A stretch of DNA of 53,155 bases from Paenibacillus paridis (lineage in GTDB: Bacteria > Bacillota > Bacilli > Paenibacillales > Paenibacillaceae): assembly GCF_006345825.1 (NCBI RefSeq), contig NZ_VCIX01000084.1, forward strand, positions 1 through 53,155, read 5' to 3'. Shown piece by piece: positions 1 through 9,221 of the stretch. Within the stretch, counting starts at the first letter, position 1. Each line of letters begins with the position of its first letter. The notes below the pieces were generated by a model that saw nothing but the letters and a program-made list of their open reading frames with translations, was not told the DNA's origin and did no database searches. The position numbers were made by a program, and so were the translations under genes.

Positions 1-154
1 CTAAACACGTTTACTGTGACCCATACATCCGGTAGACAGCAGCAACAAGGCTTCAGCAAGCCTGATCTTTCGTATCCAGTTTTCAGGGCGTAATGTTCTG
101 ACTTTGCTAGCGTCCCCGAACGCTGCAATCGACAATCATTCGGGGGACAAGCGT
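1..154. other. leader upstream of tRNA cluster
   Basis: No gene was recognised. Two inverted repeats are visible: AGGCTT/AAGCCT at 48-63 with a four-base loop, and CCCCGAA/TTCGGGG at 114-145 just before the first tRNA. The first could be the end of an upstream transcription unit; the second could be a processing signal of the tRNA precursor. tRNA clusters of this composition often follow rRNA operons in Firmicutes, but no 5S rRNA sequence was recognised here. Confidence 0.3.
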
Positions 155-231
155 GGCGGTGTAGCTCAGCTGGCTAGAGCGTACGGTTCATACCCGTGAG
201 GTCGGGGGTTCGATCCCCTTCGCCGCTACCA
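155..231 (+). tRNA. tRNA-Met (CAT)
   Basis: The sequence folds as a cloverleaf: acceptor GGCGGTG pairs with CGCCGCT (one G-T end pair and one internal wobble), the anticodon stem TACGG/CCGTG closes the loop TTCATAC with anticodon CAT, and the T-loop is TTCGATC. CCA is encoded. CAT could also be an initiator or a lysidine-modified Ile tRNA; I did not resolve which. Confidence 0.93.
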
Positions 232-255
232 TTACCTTTTTTTATCGTAACATCT

Positions 256-331
256 GGAGGATTAGCTCAGCTGGGAGAGCATCTGCCTTACAAGCAGAGG
301 GTCGGCGGTTCGATCCCGTCATCCTCCACCA
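256..331 (+). tRNA. tRNA-Val (TAC)
   Basis: Cloverleaf with acceptor GGAGGAT/ATCCTCC, D-arm TAGCTCAGCTGGGAGAGC, anticodon loop CTTACAA (anticodon TAC) and T-loop TTCGATC. CCA is encoded. Second gene of a six-tRNA cluster. Confidence 0.95.
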
Positions 332-366
332 TAAGTACTTATTCGGTTTTATGACCGGATCCACTT

Positions 367-443
367 GGAGCTGTGGTGTAGTGGCCCAACATGCCTGCCT
401 GTCACGCAGGAGACCGCGGGTTCGAATCCCGTCAGCTCCGCCA
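367..443 (+). tRNA. tRNA-Asp (GTC)
   Basis: Acceptor GGAGCTG/CAGCTCC, anticodon loop CTGTCAC (GTC), T-loop TTCGAAT, discriminator G followed by encoded CCA. Third gene of the cluster. Confidence 0.95.
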
Positions 444-459
444 TTTTTCTTTAAAGTAA

Positions 460-535
<76 letters not shown>

Positions 536-576
536 CTTTATTTTTCGTTTAATCGACGGAAAATAGGTAATAGTAT

Positions 577-661
577 GGAGGATTAGTGAAGTGGCTAAAC
601 ACGGCAGACTGTAAATCTGCTCTCTCTGAGTTCGGTGGTTCGAATCCATCATCCTCCACCA
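577..661 (+). tRNA. tRNA-Tyr (GTA)
   Basis: A class II tRNA with the expected extra arm between the anticodon and T stems. Acceptor GGAGGAT/ATCCTCC, anticodon loop CTGTAAA (GTA), T-loop TTCGAAT, encoded CCA. The length of 85 bases fits bacterial tRNA-Tyr. Confidence 0.95.
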
Positions 662-676
662 TTTCCTTTACATCAA

Positions 677-752
677 GAGCCATTAGCTCAGTTGGTAGAG
701 CACCTGACTTTTAATCAGGGTGTCGTAGGTTCGAATCCTACATGGCTCACCA
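677..752 (+). tRNA. tRNA-Lys (TTT)
   Basis: Acceptor GAGCCAT/ATGGCTC, anticodon loop CTTTTAA (TTT), T-loop TTCGAAT, encoded CCA. Last gene of the cluster, followed 24 bases later by a rho-independent terminator. Confidence 0.95.
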
Positions 753-776
753 TTTTTTTTCTAAAACAACCATAGC

Positions 777-807
777 AACCGAGGATCCTAGGATCTTCGG
801 TTTTTTT
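777..807 (+). terminator. terminator of tRNA cluster
   Basis: The 11-base arms AACCGAGGATC and GATCTTCGGTT pair with one G-T wobble and are followed by a T-run. This is a standard rho-independent terminator directly after the tRNA-Lys gene. Confidence 0.85.
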
Positions 808-845
808 GATGGATACAGCGCAGGAATGTTAAGTTCATTTTATAT

Positions 846-899
846 AAAAAGGTGCAGACCCCAAAGCAATCCATTGCTTTGGAATCTGCACCTTTTTTT
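846..899. terminator. bidirectional terminator
   Basis: A long stem (AAAAAGGTGCAGA... / ...TCTGCACCTTTTT, with the inner pair CCAAAGCAAT/ATTGCTTTGG) has A-runs on one side and T-runs on the other. It lies ten bases after the stop of the minus-strand reductase gene and can also back up the tRNA terminator. Confidence 0.85.
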
Positions 900-908
900 G
901 ATTTCGCT

Positions 909-1460
909 CTATTTTGAACGAACCGACAGCTCGCGTACAAGCTCATTGACCGTTTCTGATAGTCGAAGCGTCAATTCTTCATTAATTTCAAATATCGGTG
1001 CCTCGTTCGGCTCTTGCGTGCGATTGATTTGTGAATCTACCGCATATACGCCGCCGGCATAAATTTTAGCACCCATAGAAGCCAGTACCGGTTTAAGTGA
1101 GTAGTCAATGGACAGCAAGTGGGCAATCGTACCGCCAATAAATAGAGGCGTAATGATTTTCCCGTCAAGGCCTTTTTGCGGGAGCAGATCTAGGAAAGTT
1201 TTCAGTACTCCGGTGTAAGAAGCTTTGTAAACCGGGCTTGCAATGACGACGGCATCTGCCCCTTCCACTACCTGGTTAGCTTCAACAATGGCTGGGCTGC
1301 CAAAACGGGCGTGAATCAAATCCTCAGCGGGCAAATCAACGACCGTAATAACTTTGACCGTATGCTCTTTAGCAATCAAATTGTTCTCCACATACTGTGT
1401 GATCGCATTTAAACGGGATGATGCATTAGGACTACCTGAGATAATAACGATATTGGCCAT
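909..1460 (-). CDS. NADPH-dependent FMN reductase, SsuE-like
   Basis: The product of 183 aa is a flavodoxin-fold reductase that would transfer electrons from NAD(P)H to FMN in the cytoplasm, as SsuE does for alkanesulfonate monooxygenases. The N-terminus has the flavodoxin-type phosphate loop GSPNASSR (residues 9-16), followed by the family-typical PVYKASYTGVLKTFLDLLP and a conserved GG turn near the middle. I chose the ATG at 1460, which has AGAGGAG upstream, rather than an earlier in-frame ATG at 1481 without one. No monooxygenase or sulfonate transporter lies nearby, so the physiological partner is unknown. It could equally be an azoreductase-type enzyme. Confidence 0.85.
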   Translation of the reverse strand: MANIVIISGSPNASSRLNAITQYVENNLIAKEHTVKVITVVDLPAEDLIHARFGSPAIVEANQVVEGADAVVIASPVYKASYTGVLKTFLDLLPQKGLDGKIITPLFIGGTIAHLLSIDYSLKPVLASMGAKIYAGGVYAVDSQINRTQEPNEAPIFEINEELTLRLSETVNELVRELSVRSK

Positions 1461-1494
1461 GGTTACACTCCTCTTTCGCATTCAAATAGTAACT

Positions 1495-1512
1495 GATTAA
1501 TATACATTAATC
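1495..1512. promoter_or_regulatory. palindrome upstream of the reductase gene
   Basis: GATTAAT and ATTAATC form a perfect 7-base inverted repeat with a 4-base centre, 34 bases upstream of the chosen reductase start. Size and position fit a repressor operator, but no cognate regulator is adjacent. Confidence 0.3.
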
Positions 1513-1649
1513 CGATAAATAAACTTTGATTAAATCCTACCACGCCTAAGCCATTTTGGTCAAACTCATATCCTGTGTTTCTTGTATTTTATCGATTTAA
1601 GGGAACAATGTATAGATACAGACAAAAATGCGAAAAAGGGGTAGCTGCA

Positions 1650-2597
1650 ATGGTATACGGACTAGCAGCATTAATCAGCTTTGCAATAGTATTTGCTATC
1701 GTTCCACCGCTTCGGATGTTGGCGCTGCGGCTGGGCTTTGTGGACCGTCCCAATCATAGGAAAATTCATAATAAGCCGATACCTCTAATGGGAGGAGCGG
1801 CTATTTTTGTTGGCTGCGTTGTAGCCATGTTTATTTTTATTGGTTTTACCCCGCTGACCTGGACCATCGTTTCGGGAGGCACCGTGCTTGTTATCGTTGG
1901 GCTTATGGATGACGGCGCCAAGGCTAGGGGCAAGGACTTTCCCGTATGGCCACGAGTTATTCTTTATATAGGAGCAGCATCGATTCCGACTTTGTTTCAT
2001 ATCAAAATAGCAGGCATCGCCAATCCGTTCACCGACCAGTTTGTCTCCTTTCCGGATTGGTTTTCGTGGCTAACCACCATGCTATGGGTATTCGGTTTAA
2101 TCAATATGATCAACTTTATCGACGGGGTAGATGGGCTGGCCTCAGGTGTCTGCACGCTTTCGGCGCTAACGCTCCTTGTAGTGGCCCTCATTAAAGGACA
2201 GCCAAGCACAGCGATTCTAGCTGTCATTTTAGCAGGCGTTTGCTTTGGCTTTTTAGTGCATAATTTTTATCCTGCCCGAATTTTCATGGGAGATGCCGGA
2301 GCCACTTTTTTGGGCTATACGCTCGCGGTTATTGCTGTAGACGGAACATTCAAGAGAGCGACCTTCATTACACTGCTCGTTCCGCTGCTGGCGCTAGGCC
2401 TTCCTATTTTTGACACTGCATATGTTATGCTGCGAAGGCTAATCAGCGGCAAGGGGCTGCATAAGGCAGATAAGCTGCATACTCATCATATTTTGATGAA
2501 ATGGGGACTTAGCCAAGTACAGACCGTATCGTTCCTGTATTTAATTGCAGCACTGTTCGCGCTGCTGTCAATTATCCTTTTACTAGCGATAAGCTGA
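1650..2597 (+). CDS. tagO: UDP-GlcNAc:undecaprenyl-phosphate GlcNAc-1-P transferase (TagO/WecA type)
   Basis: This polytopic membrane enzyme of 315 aa starts the synthesis of wall teichoic acid or other lipid-linked glycans by moving GlcNAc-1-phosphate onto undecaprenyl phosphate. It is a clear MraY/WecA-family member: the catalytic Asp pair is at residues 87-88 (GLMDDG), NFIDGVDG at 155-162, HNFYPARIFMGD at 204-215 and the His-rich loop HTHH at 277-280, separated by about ten hydrophobic segments. The ATG at 1650 follows AAAGGGG; the open frame reaches 75 bases further upstream without a good ribosome site. Whether it serves teichoic acid or another polymer cannot be read from this window, so the symbol is by homology. 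Confidence 0.88.
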   Translation: MVYGLAALISFAIVFAIVPPLRMLALRLGFVDRPNHRKIHNKPIPLMGGAAIFVGCVVAMFIFIGFTPLTWTIVSGGTVLVIVGLMDDGAKARGKDFPVWPRVILYIGAASIPTLFHIKIAGIANPFTDQFVSFPDWFSWLTTMLWVFGLINMINFIDGVDGLASGVCTLSALTLLVVALIKGQPSTAILAVILAGVCFGFLVHNFYPARIFMGDAGATFLGYTLAVIAVDGTFKRATFITLLVPLLALGLPIFDTAYVMLRRLISGKGLHKADKLHTHHILMKWGLSQVQTVSFLYLIAALFALLSIILLLAIS

Positions 2598-2712
2598 ATT
2601 CGCTTGGCGCTTATGGTACAATGACGGAAAAAAGCGTTATTCTACATAGAAGTGGAAATAAGCTTTTTGTCTTATTCTGCCGCTAACGCTTGAGGAGATT
2701 GGAGATAGAGAA

Positions 2713-3852
2713 ATGAGCACGACAGACTGGTTGAAACCGCTGCAGCACATTTTGAACTGTCCGGTACATGCGGTTACGAAATCGATAGCAGAGTGGAGTG
2801 AGCTCGTTGGCTCGGCTGCTGGAGCATGGCTGGATGAAAGTACACCATCACCACTGGCAGTAGGACAAAGCATTGAGCAAGGAGACAAAACATGGATGGT
2901 TATGGCCATTCACGAAACGGCGGTAGAGGTATTAGAAATTGGGAGCCCCTCGCTGCAAGCAACGGAAAAAGAATTGATCAGCTGGACGCTGCAGTTAAAT
3001 TTAGGAACAAAGGATAAGAAAGGGCCGGCTATATCCGAGACGGAGAGACATGCGCTTAAGCTGGGGGAATGGATACAGAAGCAGTTGGAGTCGAATGAGC
3101 CTGCGTATTCCCTGCCTGATCATTTAACGGTCGGCAACCGTTTGTTTAACGAGATGATTCCTTTTTTGCTGGTTACCGAGCAGCCTGGGACGAAGCAAGC
3201 AACGTACACTGAGCTGGAAAAGCTACTTCGTTCTTTCATGTCAGATGATGTTTTATTGATTCCGCTAAAAAGCCAGGAATGGCTCATTTGGGGCTCCATA
3301 TCCTTGTTAAGGGACGAAGATTCAGACGCCTTCGATGATCAAGAGGAAGAGACGCTTGAGGACAGTTTGGCATCAATCGGATTTGGCTTGCACGAGATGC
3401 TGGCTAGCGAATGGATTGGAGAATGCCACCTTGCCGTTGCGGCCCCGACTTCGCCAGCTAAAGGCATGATCGAGACGACAATGCTGCTAAGGGAAACGAT
3501 CAATCTTGGCCGGAAATTTCATATCGGAACCAACATCCATTTGCCATGGATGCTGCAGTTGGAGCGCTTATTAAATGCTATTCCGGAAGTGCAGCGTTCC
3601 AAATATCTCGAGCAGTCGCTCAAAAGGGCGGACCTATTCGTAGAATCGGAAATGCTCAGCACATTGGAAACGTTCTTCTCGCTTGATTGTAATGTTAGTG
3701 AGACGGCTAAGAAATTATACATTCATCGTAATACATTATTATATCGGCTAGACAAGCTAAAACAGGAGACAGGCCTTGATGTTCGCCAGTTTAGGGATGC
3801 CGTTTTAGTTAAAATTATATTACTATTGTACAAAGTTACGAAAAGAAATTAG
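2713..3852 (+). CDS. PucR/CdaR-type transcriptional regulator
   Basis: A protein of 379 aa whose C-terminus is a PucR-type helix-turn-helix (from about residue 326: VSETAKKLYIHRNTLLYRLDKL), the domain found in CdaR, PucR and related regulators. The N-terminal 300 residues have no motif I recognise and probably form a sensory domain. GGAGAT precedes the ATG. It sits directly upstream of an MsmX-type ATPase gene with an 89-base gap, so control of sugar or oligosaccharide uptake is a reasonable guess, not shown by the sequence. No operator was identified. Confidence 0.75.
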   Translation: MSTTDWLKPLQHILNCPVHAVTKSIAEWSELVGSAAGAWLDESTPSPLAVGQSIEQGDKTWMVMAIHETAVEVLEIGSPSLQATEKELISWTLQLNLGTKDKKGPAISETERHALKLGEWIQKQLESNEPAYSLPDHLTVGNRLFNEMIPFLLVTEQPGTKQATYTELEKLLRSFMSDDVLLIPLKSQEWLIWGSISLLRDEDSDAFDDQEEETLEDSLASIGFGLHEMLASEWIGECHLAVAAPTSPAKGMIETTMLLRETINLGRKFHIGTNIHLPWMLQLERLLNAIPEVQRSKYLEQSLKRADLFVESEMLSTLETFFSLDCNVSETAKKLYIHRNTLLYRLDKLKQETGLDVRQFRDAVLVKIILLLYKVTKRN

Positions 3853-3941
3853 TTTTTTTGTAAAGTATGTGCATAGTCACAAGCTCCTGAGTGGGATAAG
3901 ATATAGGCATATCGAAATTTCTTTCTAGGGGGAAAATTATC

Positions 3942-5063
3942 ATGGCAGGCGTACGTTTAGAAGGCATTTACAAAAAATACCCGGGTACTGACAAAGCATC
4001 GGTTACTGACGTTAACTTAGATATTAAAGACAAAGAGTTTCTCGTATTGGTCGGACCATCCGGTTGCGGTAAATCGACAACTCTTCGTATGATTGCAGGC
4101 CTTGAAGAAATTTCGGAAGGCAAATTGTTCATCGGCGACCGCCTTGTGAACGACGTTGCTCCTAAAGACCGCGACATCGCGATGGTATTCCAATCCTACG
4201 CGTTGTACCCGCACATGAACGTTTACCAAAACATGGCCTTCGGCCTTAAACTTCGTAAATTCAAAAAAGCAGACATCGACAAACGCGTTCGTGAAGCTGC
4301 TAAAATTCTAGATATCGAGCATTTGCTTGACCGTAAGCCAAAAGCGCTTTCCGGTGGTCAACGTCAACGTGTCGCTCTAGGGCGCGCAATCGTACGTGAG
4401 CCGCAAGTATTCTTGATGGATGAGCCGCTTTCCAACTTGGACGCGAAACTTCGTGGACAAATGCGTGCGGAAATCAGCAAGCTTACAAAACGTCTTGAAA
4501 CAACAACAATCTACGTAACGCATGACCAAATCGAGGCCATGACGATGGGTGACCGTATCGTTGTTATGAAAGACGGTTTCATTCAACAAACAGCTTCTCC
4601 AGAAGAGCTTTACAATCACCCGGTAAACATCTTCGTAGCTGGCTTCATCGGCGCTCCATCGATGAACTTCATCAGCGGTTCCCTTGCAGAGCAAGGCGGC
4701 GCGCTTCGCTTCAAAGCAAGCGGCGTTGATGTAGTTGTTCCAGAAGGCAAAGCAGCAGTGCTTCGCTCGAAAGGTTACATCGGCAAAGAAGTGGTTTTGG
4801 GTATTCGTCCAGAGGATCTTCACGAAGAGCCAGTATTCCTAGAAGCATCCCCACAAACAATCGTTAACGCGAATGTAGAGGTTGCTGAGAACCTTGGTCA
4901 CGAAATGTACCTATACCTGAATGGTATCGGCACTGACACAGTTATCGCTCGTGTTGATGGCCGCTCTGGTCTACGTGATGGCACAAGCGTTAAGCTTGCG
5001 CTTGACATGAACAAAGTACATTTGTTCGACAAAGCAACTGAACTTAACATTTTCGAAGCTTAA
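3942..5063 (+). CDS. msmX: ABC sugar transporter ATPase, MsmX/UgpC family
   Basis: This cytoplasmic ATPase (373 aa) energises carbohydrate ABC importers; in Bacillus one MsmX serves several importers. Walker [10 protein letters not shown] is at 38-46, the signature LSGGQ at 136-140, Walker B VFLMDEP at 156-162 and the switch His194 in YVTHDQ. The C-terminal 130 residues form the OB-type regulatory domain usual in the MalK/UgpC group. No permease or binding-protein gene is adjacent, as expected for a shared, orphan ATPase. Codon use is strongly biased (CGT, CTT, AAC), unlike its regulator neighbour, which suggests high expression. A ribosome site AGGGGG lies upstream and a strong terminator follows. 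Confidence 0.92.
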   Translation: MAGVRLEGIYKKYPGTDKASVTDVNLDIKDKEFLVLVGPSGCGKSTTLRMIAGLEEISEGKLFIGDRLVNDVAPKDRDIAMVFQSYALYPHMNVYQNMAFGLKLRKFKKADIDKRVREAAKILDIEHLLDRKPKALSGGQRQRVALGRAIVREPQVFLMDEPLSNLDAKLRGQMRAEISKLTKRLETTTIYVTHDQIEAMTMGDRIVVMKDGFIQQTASPEELYNHPVNIFVAGFIGAPSMNFISGSLAEQGGALRFKASGVDVVVPEGKAAVLRSKGYIGKEVVLGIRPEDLHEEPVFLEASPQTIVNANVEVAENLGHEMYLYLNGIGTDTVIARVDGRSGLRDGTSVKLALDMNKVHLFDKATELNIFEA

Positions 5064-5080
5064 TTCATAGTATGGAAGTA

Positions 5081-5112
5081 GAACGGTCGGATTATCCGAC
5101 CGTTCTTTTTTT
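5081..5112 (+). terminator. terminator after msmX
   Basis: GAACGGTCGG pairs with CCGACCGTTC across a short ATTAT loop and is followed by a T-run. Rho-independent terminator. Confidence 0.92.
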
Positions 5113-5212
5113 CGTTTTTTGAAAACCGTTTCGCTGCTTTGGCTGTCTAATTCAAAAGAGATGAAGAAACTAGTGAAACAGGCAGTGGGCTGCACGGGGG
5201 GAGGAGTCGGAA

Positions 5213-5806
5213 TTGAGCAAGGAGGAGTGGGCCAAGGCAGCAATACAAGGGGATGAGGCAGCATTGCTGCAGCGCATAGAGCTGGATAAGCTCCAATGGT
5301 ATGCGATTGCTTACTCTTATATGAGAAACGAGACGGATGCGCTCGAGGCCATTCAAGAAACGGTGTGCCGCATATGGATCAAGATTCGTACTTTGCGCGA
5401 GCCGCGTTTCTTTACCACATGGTCGATAAAAATATTGATACGTGTATGCATGGATACGAAGAGAAAGCAAAAGAGGGAGCGTCCAACGAAGGTAATAGCA
5501 ATGCATGACGAGATAAACACGATAGGGTCGGAATCCGCGATTGCAGCGGAACGGCTGGATATGGCTGCACAGGTAAAGCTTCTTCCGGCTAATTATCGAA
5601 TGGTTATTACGCTTAAATATTATCGGGATATGACAATTCCGGAGATAGCAATGCTGTTGGAGAAGCCGGATGGAACGGTCCGTACTTGGCTTAATAAAGC
5701 TTTAAAGCTATTGCGAATGGATATGTCTGCAGCAAAGGAGGAGCTATGGGATGAACAAGCCAAAGGACACAATGCGGGAGCAGTCCCTTTCCGCACTACA
5801 AAATGA
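5213..5806 (+). CDS. ECF-like sigma-70 family RNA polymerase sigma factor
   Basis: A 197-aa group IV sigma factor that would direct RNA polymerase to a small regulon. Region 2 is about residues 20-90 (YSYMRNETDALEAIQETVCR) and region 4 about 105-168, ending in the helix-turn-helix MTIPEIAMLLEKPDGTVRTWLNKALK. The start is a TTG at 5213 preceded by a long GGGGGGAGGAG site; no ATG fits. The last 56 bases overlap the following gene in another frame, typical of sigma/anti-sigma pairs. The stimulus and target promoters are unknown. Confidence 0.85.
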   Translation: MSKEEWAKAAIQGDEAALLQRIELDKLQWYAIAYSYMRNETDALEAIQETVCRIWIKIRTLREPRFFTTWSIKILIRVCMDTKRKQKRERPTKVIAMHDEINTIGSESAIAAERLDMAAQVKLLPANYRMVITLKYYRDMTIPEIAMLLEKPDGTVRTWLNKALKLLRMDMSAAKEELWDEQAKGHNAGAVPFRTTK

Positions 5807-7121
5807 AAAAGTACAGCTCATTAGGGAGCTTGAAATGATGCCTGAAGCCGCACTCGATGCTGCGATACGCGGAGGTATGGAGAAAGGCAAGAAGCGATCG
5901 CTGCGCATTAGAAGGAAAAGATGGAGCATGTCGATGTTTGCGGGCGCATTATGCATGTTTATGCTGCTAACTGGTTTCGTCCGCGTATCTCCTGCTTTTG
6001 CAGCGGTCATAAAGGATATTCCGGGACTTAGCGGTTATGTGGATTTGATTCAAGGGGATCGCTCCTTGATGTCCGCGATCGAGAATGAGTTCATACAACC
6101 GGTGAATATTTCTGTGGAGGAGAATGGTTATACCTTTACGGTAGAAGGCATTTTGGCCGATCATCAACGTTTGGTCATCTTGTACACGGCGGAAGGGCCG
6201 GATATAAATAGGGATACAGAATTGATGAACTACGATTTGAAGACTGGGGAGGGTGGAGAGGTGGCAGCTGCTATCATGTCCTCCCATTATCCTAGTAACA
6301 AACAAGTAGCTGAAAGCGAACCGGTACATGATTATTTGGATGTGTTGATGAGTGACGGTATTCCCATGCCGGAACGAATACAATTCAGCCTTCAGTTAGG
6401 CGGGCAATGGCTGAAGATCGAGTTTCCCATTGACCATGAGCGCTTTGCGGACATGAGGGAAGATATCAAGCTAAATCAGACGATTATGGTGGGAGGCCAG
6501 CGCATTACGGCCAAGGATGCCATTATCACACCGCTGCAAGTATCGATCAGCTTTGAGGCGGACCCGGCTAATGATAAACGCGCCAATCATTTTATCCAGT
6601 TACAGTTGGTTGACGAGAAGGGGAGAAGGTATGAAACCAACTCCGGTTTTGGTGATTTGGACCCGCTATTAACTCGCCATTTCAAAAGCAGTTACTTTAA
6701 GCGGCCCAAGAAGCTTACACTAGTAGCGGATGGTCTTTACCTCTCTGACTTAAACCTTAGTGTAACTGTAGATACGGATCAAATGAGCACGATTACTTCG
6801 CCTGACAACAGACTTAAGCTGATCAGCAAAGAAGAAACCGCAGATGGAATTGATCTGAAGTTCGATCTTCAAGGATTGGATGAAACGAGACAGCAACTGA
6901 TATATACGCTGTTTAAACATCAAGGACATTTTAGGGACGCCAGCGGGAAAACCTATCCGATTCTCGATACTAGAGGAACCCAGGCGATGTGGAGTGCTTC
7001 TGACAATAAAATCAGTTATTTTTACCGAATACCGAAGGCGGATTACAAGCAGCCGCTTACTTTCGACATTATTCAATATCCAGGTTATGTGATGGAGCCG
7101 ATTAGCATACCGATTAAATGA
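5751..7121 (+). CDS. DUF4179-type membrane protein, probable anti-sigma factor
   Basis: Protein of 456 aa with a cytoplasmic N-terminal part (about 58 residues, ending in a very basic stretch RIRRKR), one membrane segment at about 59-77, and a large extracytoplasmic region with alternating strands. This layout is that of DUF4179 proteins encoded next to ECF sigma factors, where the N-terminal part holds the sigma factor and the outer part senses the envelope. AAAGGAGGAG lies before the ATG, inside the sigma gene, and the 56-base overlap implies translational coupling. The anti-sigma role is inferred from layout and context; no zinc-binding HxxxCxxC motif is present in the N-terminus. Confidence 0.75.
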   Translation: MNKPKDTMREQSLSALQNEKVQLIRELEMMPEAALDAAIRGGMEKGKKRSLRIRRKRWSMSMFAGALCMFMLLTGFVRVSPAFAAVIKDIPGLSGYVDLIQGDRSLMSAIENEFIQPVNISVEENGYTFTVEGILADHQRLVILYTAEGPDINRDTELMNYDLKTGEGGEVAAAIMSSHYPSNKQVAESEPVHDYLDVLMSDGIPMPERIQFSLQLGGQWLKIEFPIDHERFADMREDIKLNQTIMVGGQRITAKDAIITPLQVSISFEADPANDKRANHFIQLQLVDEKGRRYETNSGFGDLDPLLTRHFKSSYFKRPKKLTLVADGLYLSDLNLSVTVDTDQMSTITSPDNRLKLISKEETADGIDLKFDLQGLDETRQQLIYTLFKHQGHFRDASGKTYPILDTRGTQAMWSASDNKISYFYRIPKADYKQPLTFDIIQYPGYVMEPISIPIK

Positions 7122-7126
7122 TAAGC

Positions 7127-7170
7127 AAGGCGCTGGGCAGCGGAGGAAACGTTGCTTTCGGCGCCTTTTT
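7127..7170 (+). terminator. terminator after anti-sigma gene
   Basis: AAGGCGC pairs with GCGCCTT, with additional inner pairing of CAGCG with CGTTG, followed by TTTTTC. The inner stem is imperfect. Confidence 0.65.
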
Positions 7171-7239
7171 CATTTACGATGAAGACATTGGAAAAAAACA
7201 TACATACACAAGCCGTTGTCATATGAGGGAGGCCCTACG

Positions 7240-8178
7240 ATGCCGAAGAAAGTGAAAGTGTCTGAGCTCGTCAAGCAATTTCAGCTTGAGATTATAGCTG
7301 GCGAGGACGGAATGAAGCGTGCCATTACGGTAGATGATTTGTATCGGCCGGGTCTGGAGATGGCTGGTTACTTCCATTACCATCCAAGTGAGCGGGTACA
7401 GCTGCTTGGCCGTACGGAAATATCTTTCCTAAACATGCTCGATAGCGAGGAACGCAAGGATCGCATGGTTCGTCTGTGCAACGAGGATACGCCGTGCATT
7501 ATTTTGACAAGGGGATTAGAAGCGCCCCAAGAGCTCATTGACCAAACCAACGAGACGAATATTCCTTTGCTTCGCAGCAATGTGGCAACGACGATACTGT
7601 CCAGCCGAATCACGGACTTCCTTGAAAGGAAGCTTGCTCCTACAGCTACCATCCATGGCGTTCTTGTCGATGTGTACGGTGTTGGGATGCTGATCACAGG
7701 AGGCAGTGGCATCGGAAAGAGCGAGACGGCTCTAGAGCTCGTCAAACGCGGTCACCGACTCGTTGCCGATGATGCTGTTGAGCTTATGCAAACTTCCGAT
7801 GCGCAATTGCATGGCAGCGCGCCGGAGCTCATTCGCCATCTCCTTGAAATTAGGGGCCTAGGCATTATCAATGTGATGACGCTATTTGGTGCTGGTGCGG
7901 TTCGTACGCAGAAACGGATCGGACTTGTGATTAAGCTAGAGAATTGGCAGCAGGACAAGCAGTATGACCGCCTTGGGCTAGACGAGGAGACGACTCGCAT
8001 TATTGATACCGACGTTCCGCTTGTTACGGTACCTGTTCGTCCGGGCCGGAACTTAGCGGTTATTATCGAGGTAGCCGCGATGAATTTCCGCCTGAAACGG
8101 ATGGGCTACAATGCGGCCCTACAATTCACAAACAAGCTTACGGAAACGATTGCCGATGATATGGATGAATATGATTGA
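7240..8178 (+). CDS. hprK: HPr kinase/phosphorylase
   Basis: HprK (312 aa) phosphorylates and dephosphorylates Ser46 of HPr (and Crh) in response to glycolytic intermediates and phosphate, and so sets carbon catabolite repression with CcpA. Walker [10 protein letters not shown] is at 154-162, the conserved His139 lies in IHGVLVD, and the family signature [10 protein letters not shown] is at 203-212. Length is typical (about 310). The ATG at 7240 is preceded by GGGAGG; a TTG 24 bases earlier is less likely. The first gene of an hprK-lgt-ppaX-acyltransferase operon conserved in Bacillales. An HPr-family substrate is encoded at 25882-26151. Confidence 0.96.
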   Translation: MPKKVKVSELVKQFQLEIIAGEDGMKRAITVDDLYRPGLEMAGYFHYHPSERVQLLGRTEISFLNMLDSEERKDRMVRLCNEDTPCIILTRGLEAPQELIDQTNETNIPLLRSNVATTILSSRITDFLERKLAPTATIHGVLVDVYGVGMLITGGSGIGKSETALELVKRGHRLVADDAVELMQTSDAQLHGSAPELIRHLLEIRGLGIINVMTLFGAGAVRTQKRIGLVIKLENWQQDKQYDRLGLDEETTRIIDTDVPLVTVPVRPGRNLAVIIEVAAMNFRLKRMGYNAALQFTNKLTETIADDMDEYD

Positions 8179-8199
8179 ACCTAAAGGGGATATAAAAGA

Positions 8200-9204
8200 A
8201 TGAAGACATTGCTACTCAATCCAATTGCCTTCAGCTTGGGATCAATTGATGTGCATTGGTATGGAATTATTTTGGGGACAGCAGCACTCGTCGGATTGCT
8301 GCTAGCTGTGCAGGAAGGCAAGCGCTTTGGCATCAAGCCGGATTTGTTTATGGACCTGCTGCTGCTCGGCGTTCCTTCTGCCATTATTGGCGCGCGGATT
8401 TATTACGTAGCTTTCAAGTGGGACGACTACAAGGGCAACCTGATTGATGTGTTCAAAATATGGAATGGCGGCATTGCGATCTATGGCGCCATTATCGGGG
8501 CATTCATATGCGGGTTCTTCTATTTCCGTTATAAAGGCTATAGCTTTTGGCGTCTAGTTGATATTTGCATACCGGGCATGTTGGTAGGCCAAATGATTGG
8601 GCGTTGGGGTAATTTCATGAACCAAGAAGCTTATGGCGGAGAGGTTAGTGAATCGTTTCTGCGCAATACGCTTCATTTACCGTCGTTTATCGTTGACCAA
8701 ATGCTCGTGGAAGGCGTCTACCGCCATCCGGCATTTTTGTACGAGTCATTATGGAGCCTAGTTGGCCTTGTTGTGTTGTTCGTACTGCGCCGTCAACGCT
8801 TCTTGCGCGCGGGCGAGCTGACAGCCAGCTACTTCATCTGGTATTCGATCGGACGCTTCTTCATTGAAGCGCTGCGGACGGACAGTTTGGCATTTATGGG
8901 ACCTTCGTGGTTTGCATCATTTATTAATGCCCTATGGTCACCAATGGAAATTCTCTTTAAACAAGGATATTTGGACCCGGCATACGGCAATATCCGGATT
9001 TCACAAGTACTGGCTTTGCTTCTCATAGTCGCAGCCATCGTGTTTATTGTTGTACGCCGCAAGACAGGTCTTCCTAAGGCGTACTATCATGATCCAATCG
9101 TAACGAGCCGGCCTGATAGAAATGGCGGTTCTGACGCGGCAACGGCTGCGCTGGAGGATTTCTCTTCTTCGAAAGAGGATGCAGGCAGCAAAGGGAAAGA
9201 GTAA
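8200..9204 (+). CDS. lgt: prolipoprotein diacylglyceryl transferase
   Basis: Lgt (334 aa) moves diacylglycerol from phosphatidylglycerol to the lipobox Cys of prolipoproteins at the outer face of the membrane, the first step of lipoprotein maturation. The signature GRWGNFMNQEAYGG is at 134-147, with the N-terminal HWYG motif at 19-22 and about seven hydrophobic segments. The polar C-terminal tail (about residues 300-334, rich in Asp, Ser and Lys) is longer than in B. subtilis Lgt. AAGGGG precedes the ATG, 21 bases after hprK. Confidence 0.96.
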   Translation: MKTLLLNPIAFSLGSIDVHWYGIILGTAALVGLLLAVQEGKRFGIKPDLFMDLLLLGVPSAIIGARIYYVAFKWDDYKGNLIDVFKIWNGGIAIYGAIIGAFICGFFYFRYKGYSFWRLVDICIPGMLVGQMIGRWGNFMNQEAYGGEVSESFLRNTLHLPSFIVDQMLVEGVYRHPAFLYESLWSLVGLVVLFVLRRQRFLRAGELTASYFIWYSIGRFFIEALRTDSLAFMGPSWFASFINALWSPMEILFKQGYLDPAYGNIRISQVLALLLIVAAIVFIVVRRKTGLPKAYYHDPIVTSRPDRNGGSDAATAALEDFSSSKEDAGSKGKE

Positions 9205-9221
9205 ATTAGGGAGGTTTGGCG

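Noticed and set aside
4377..4823. 148-codon minus-strand frame within msmX
   Set aside because: Antisense shadow in a strongly codon-biased gene.
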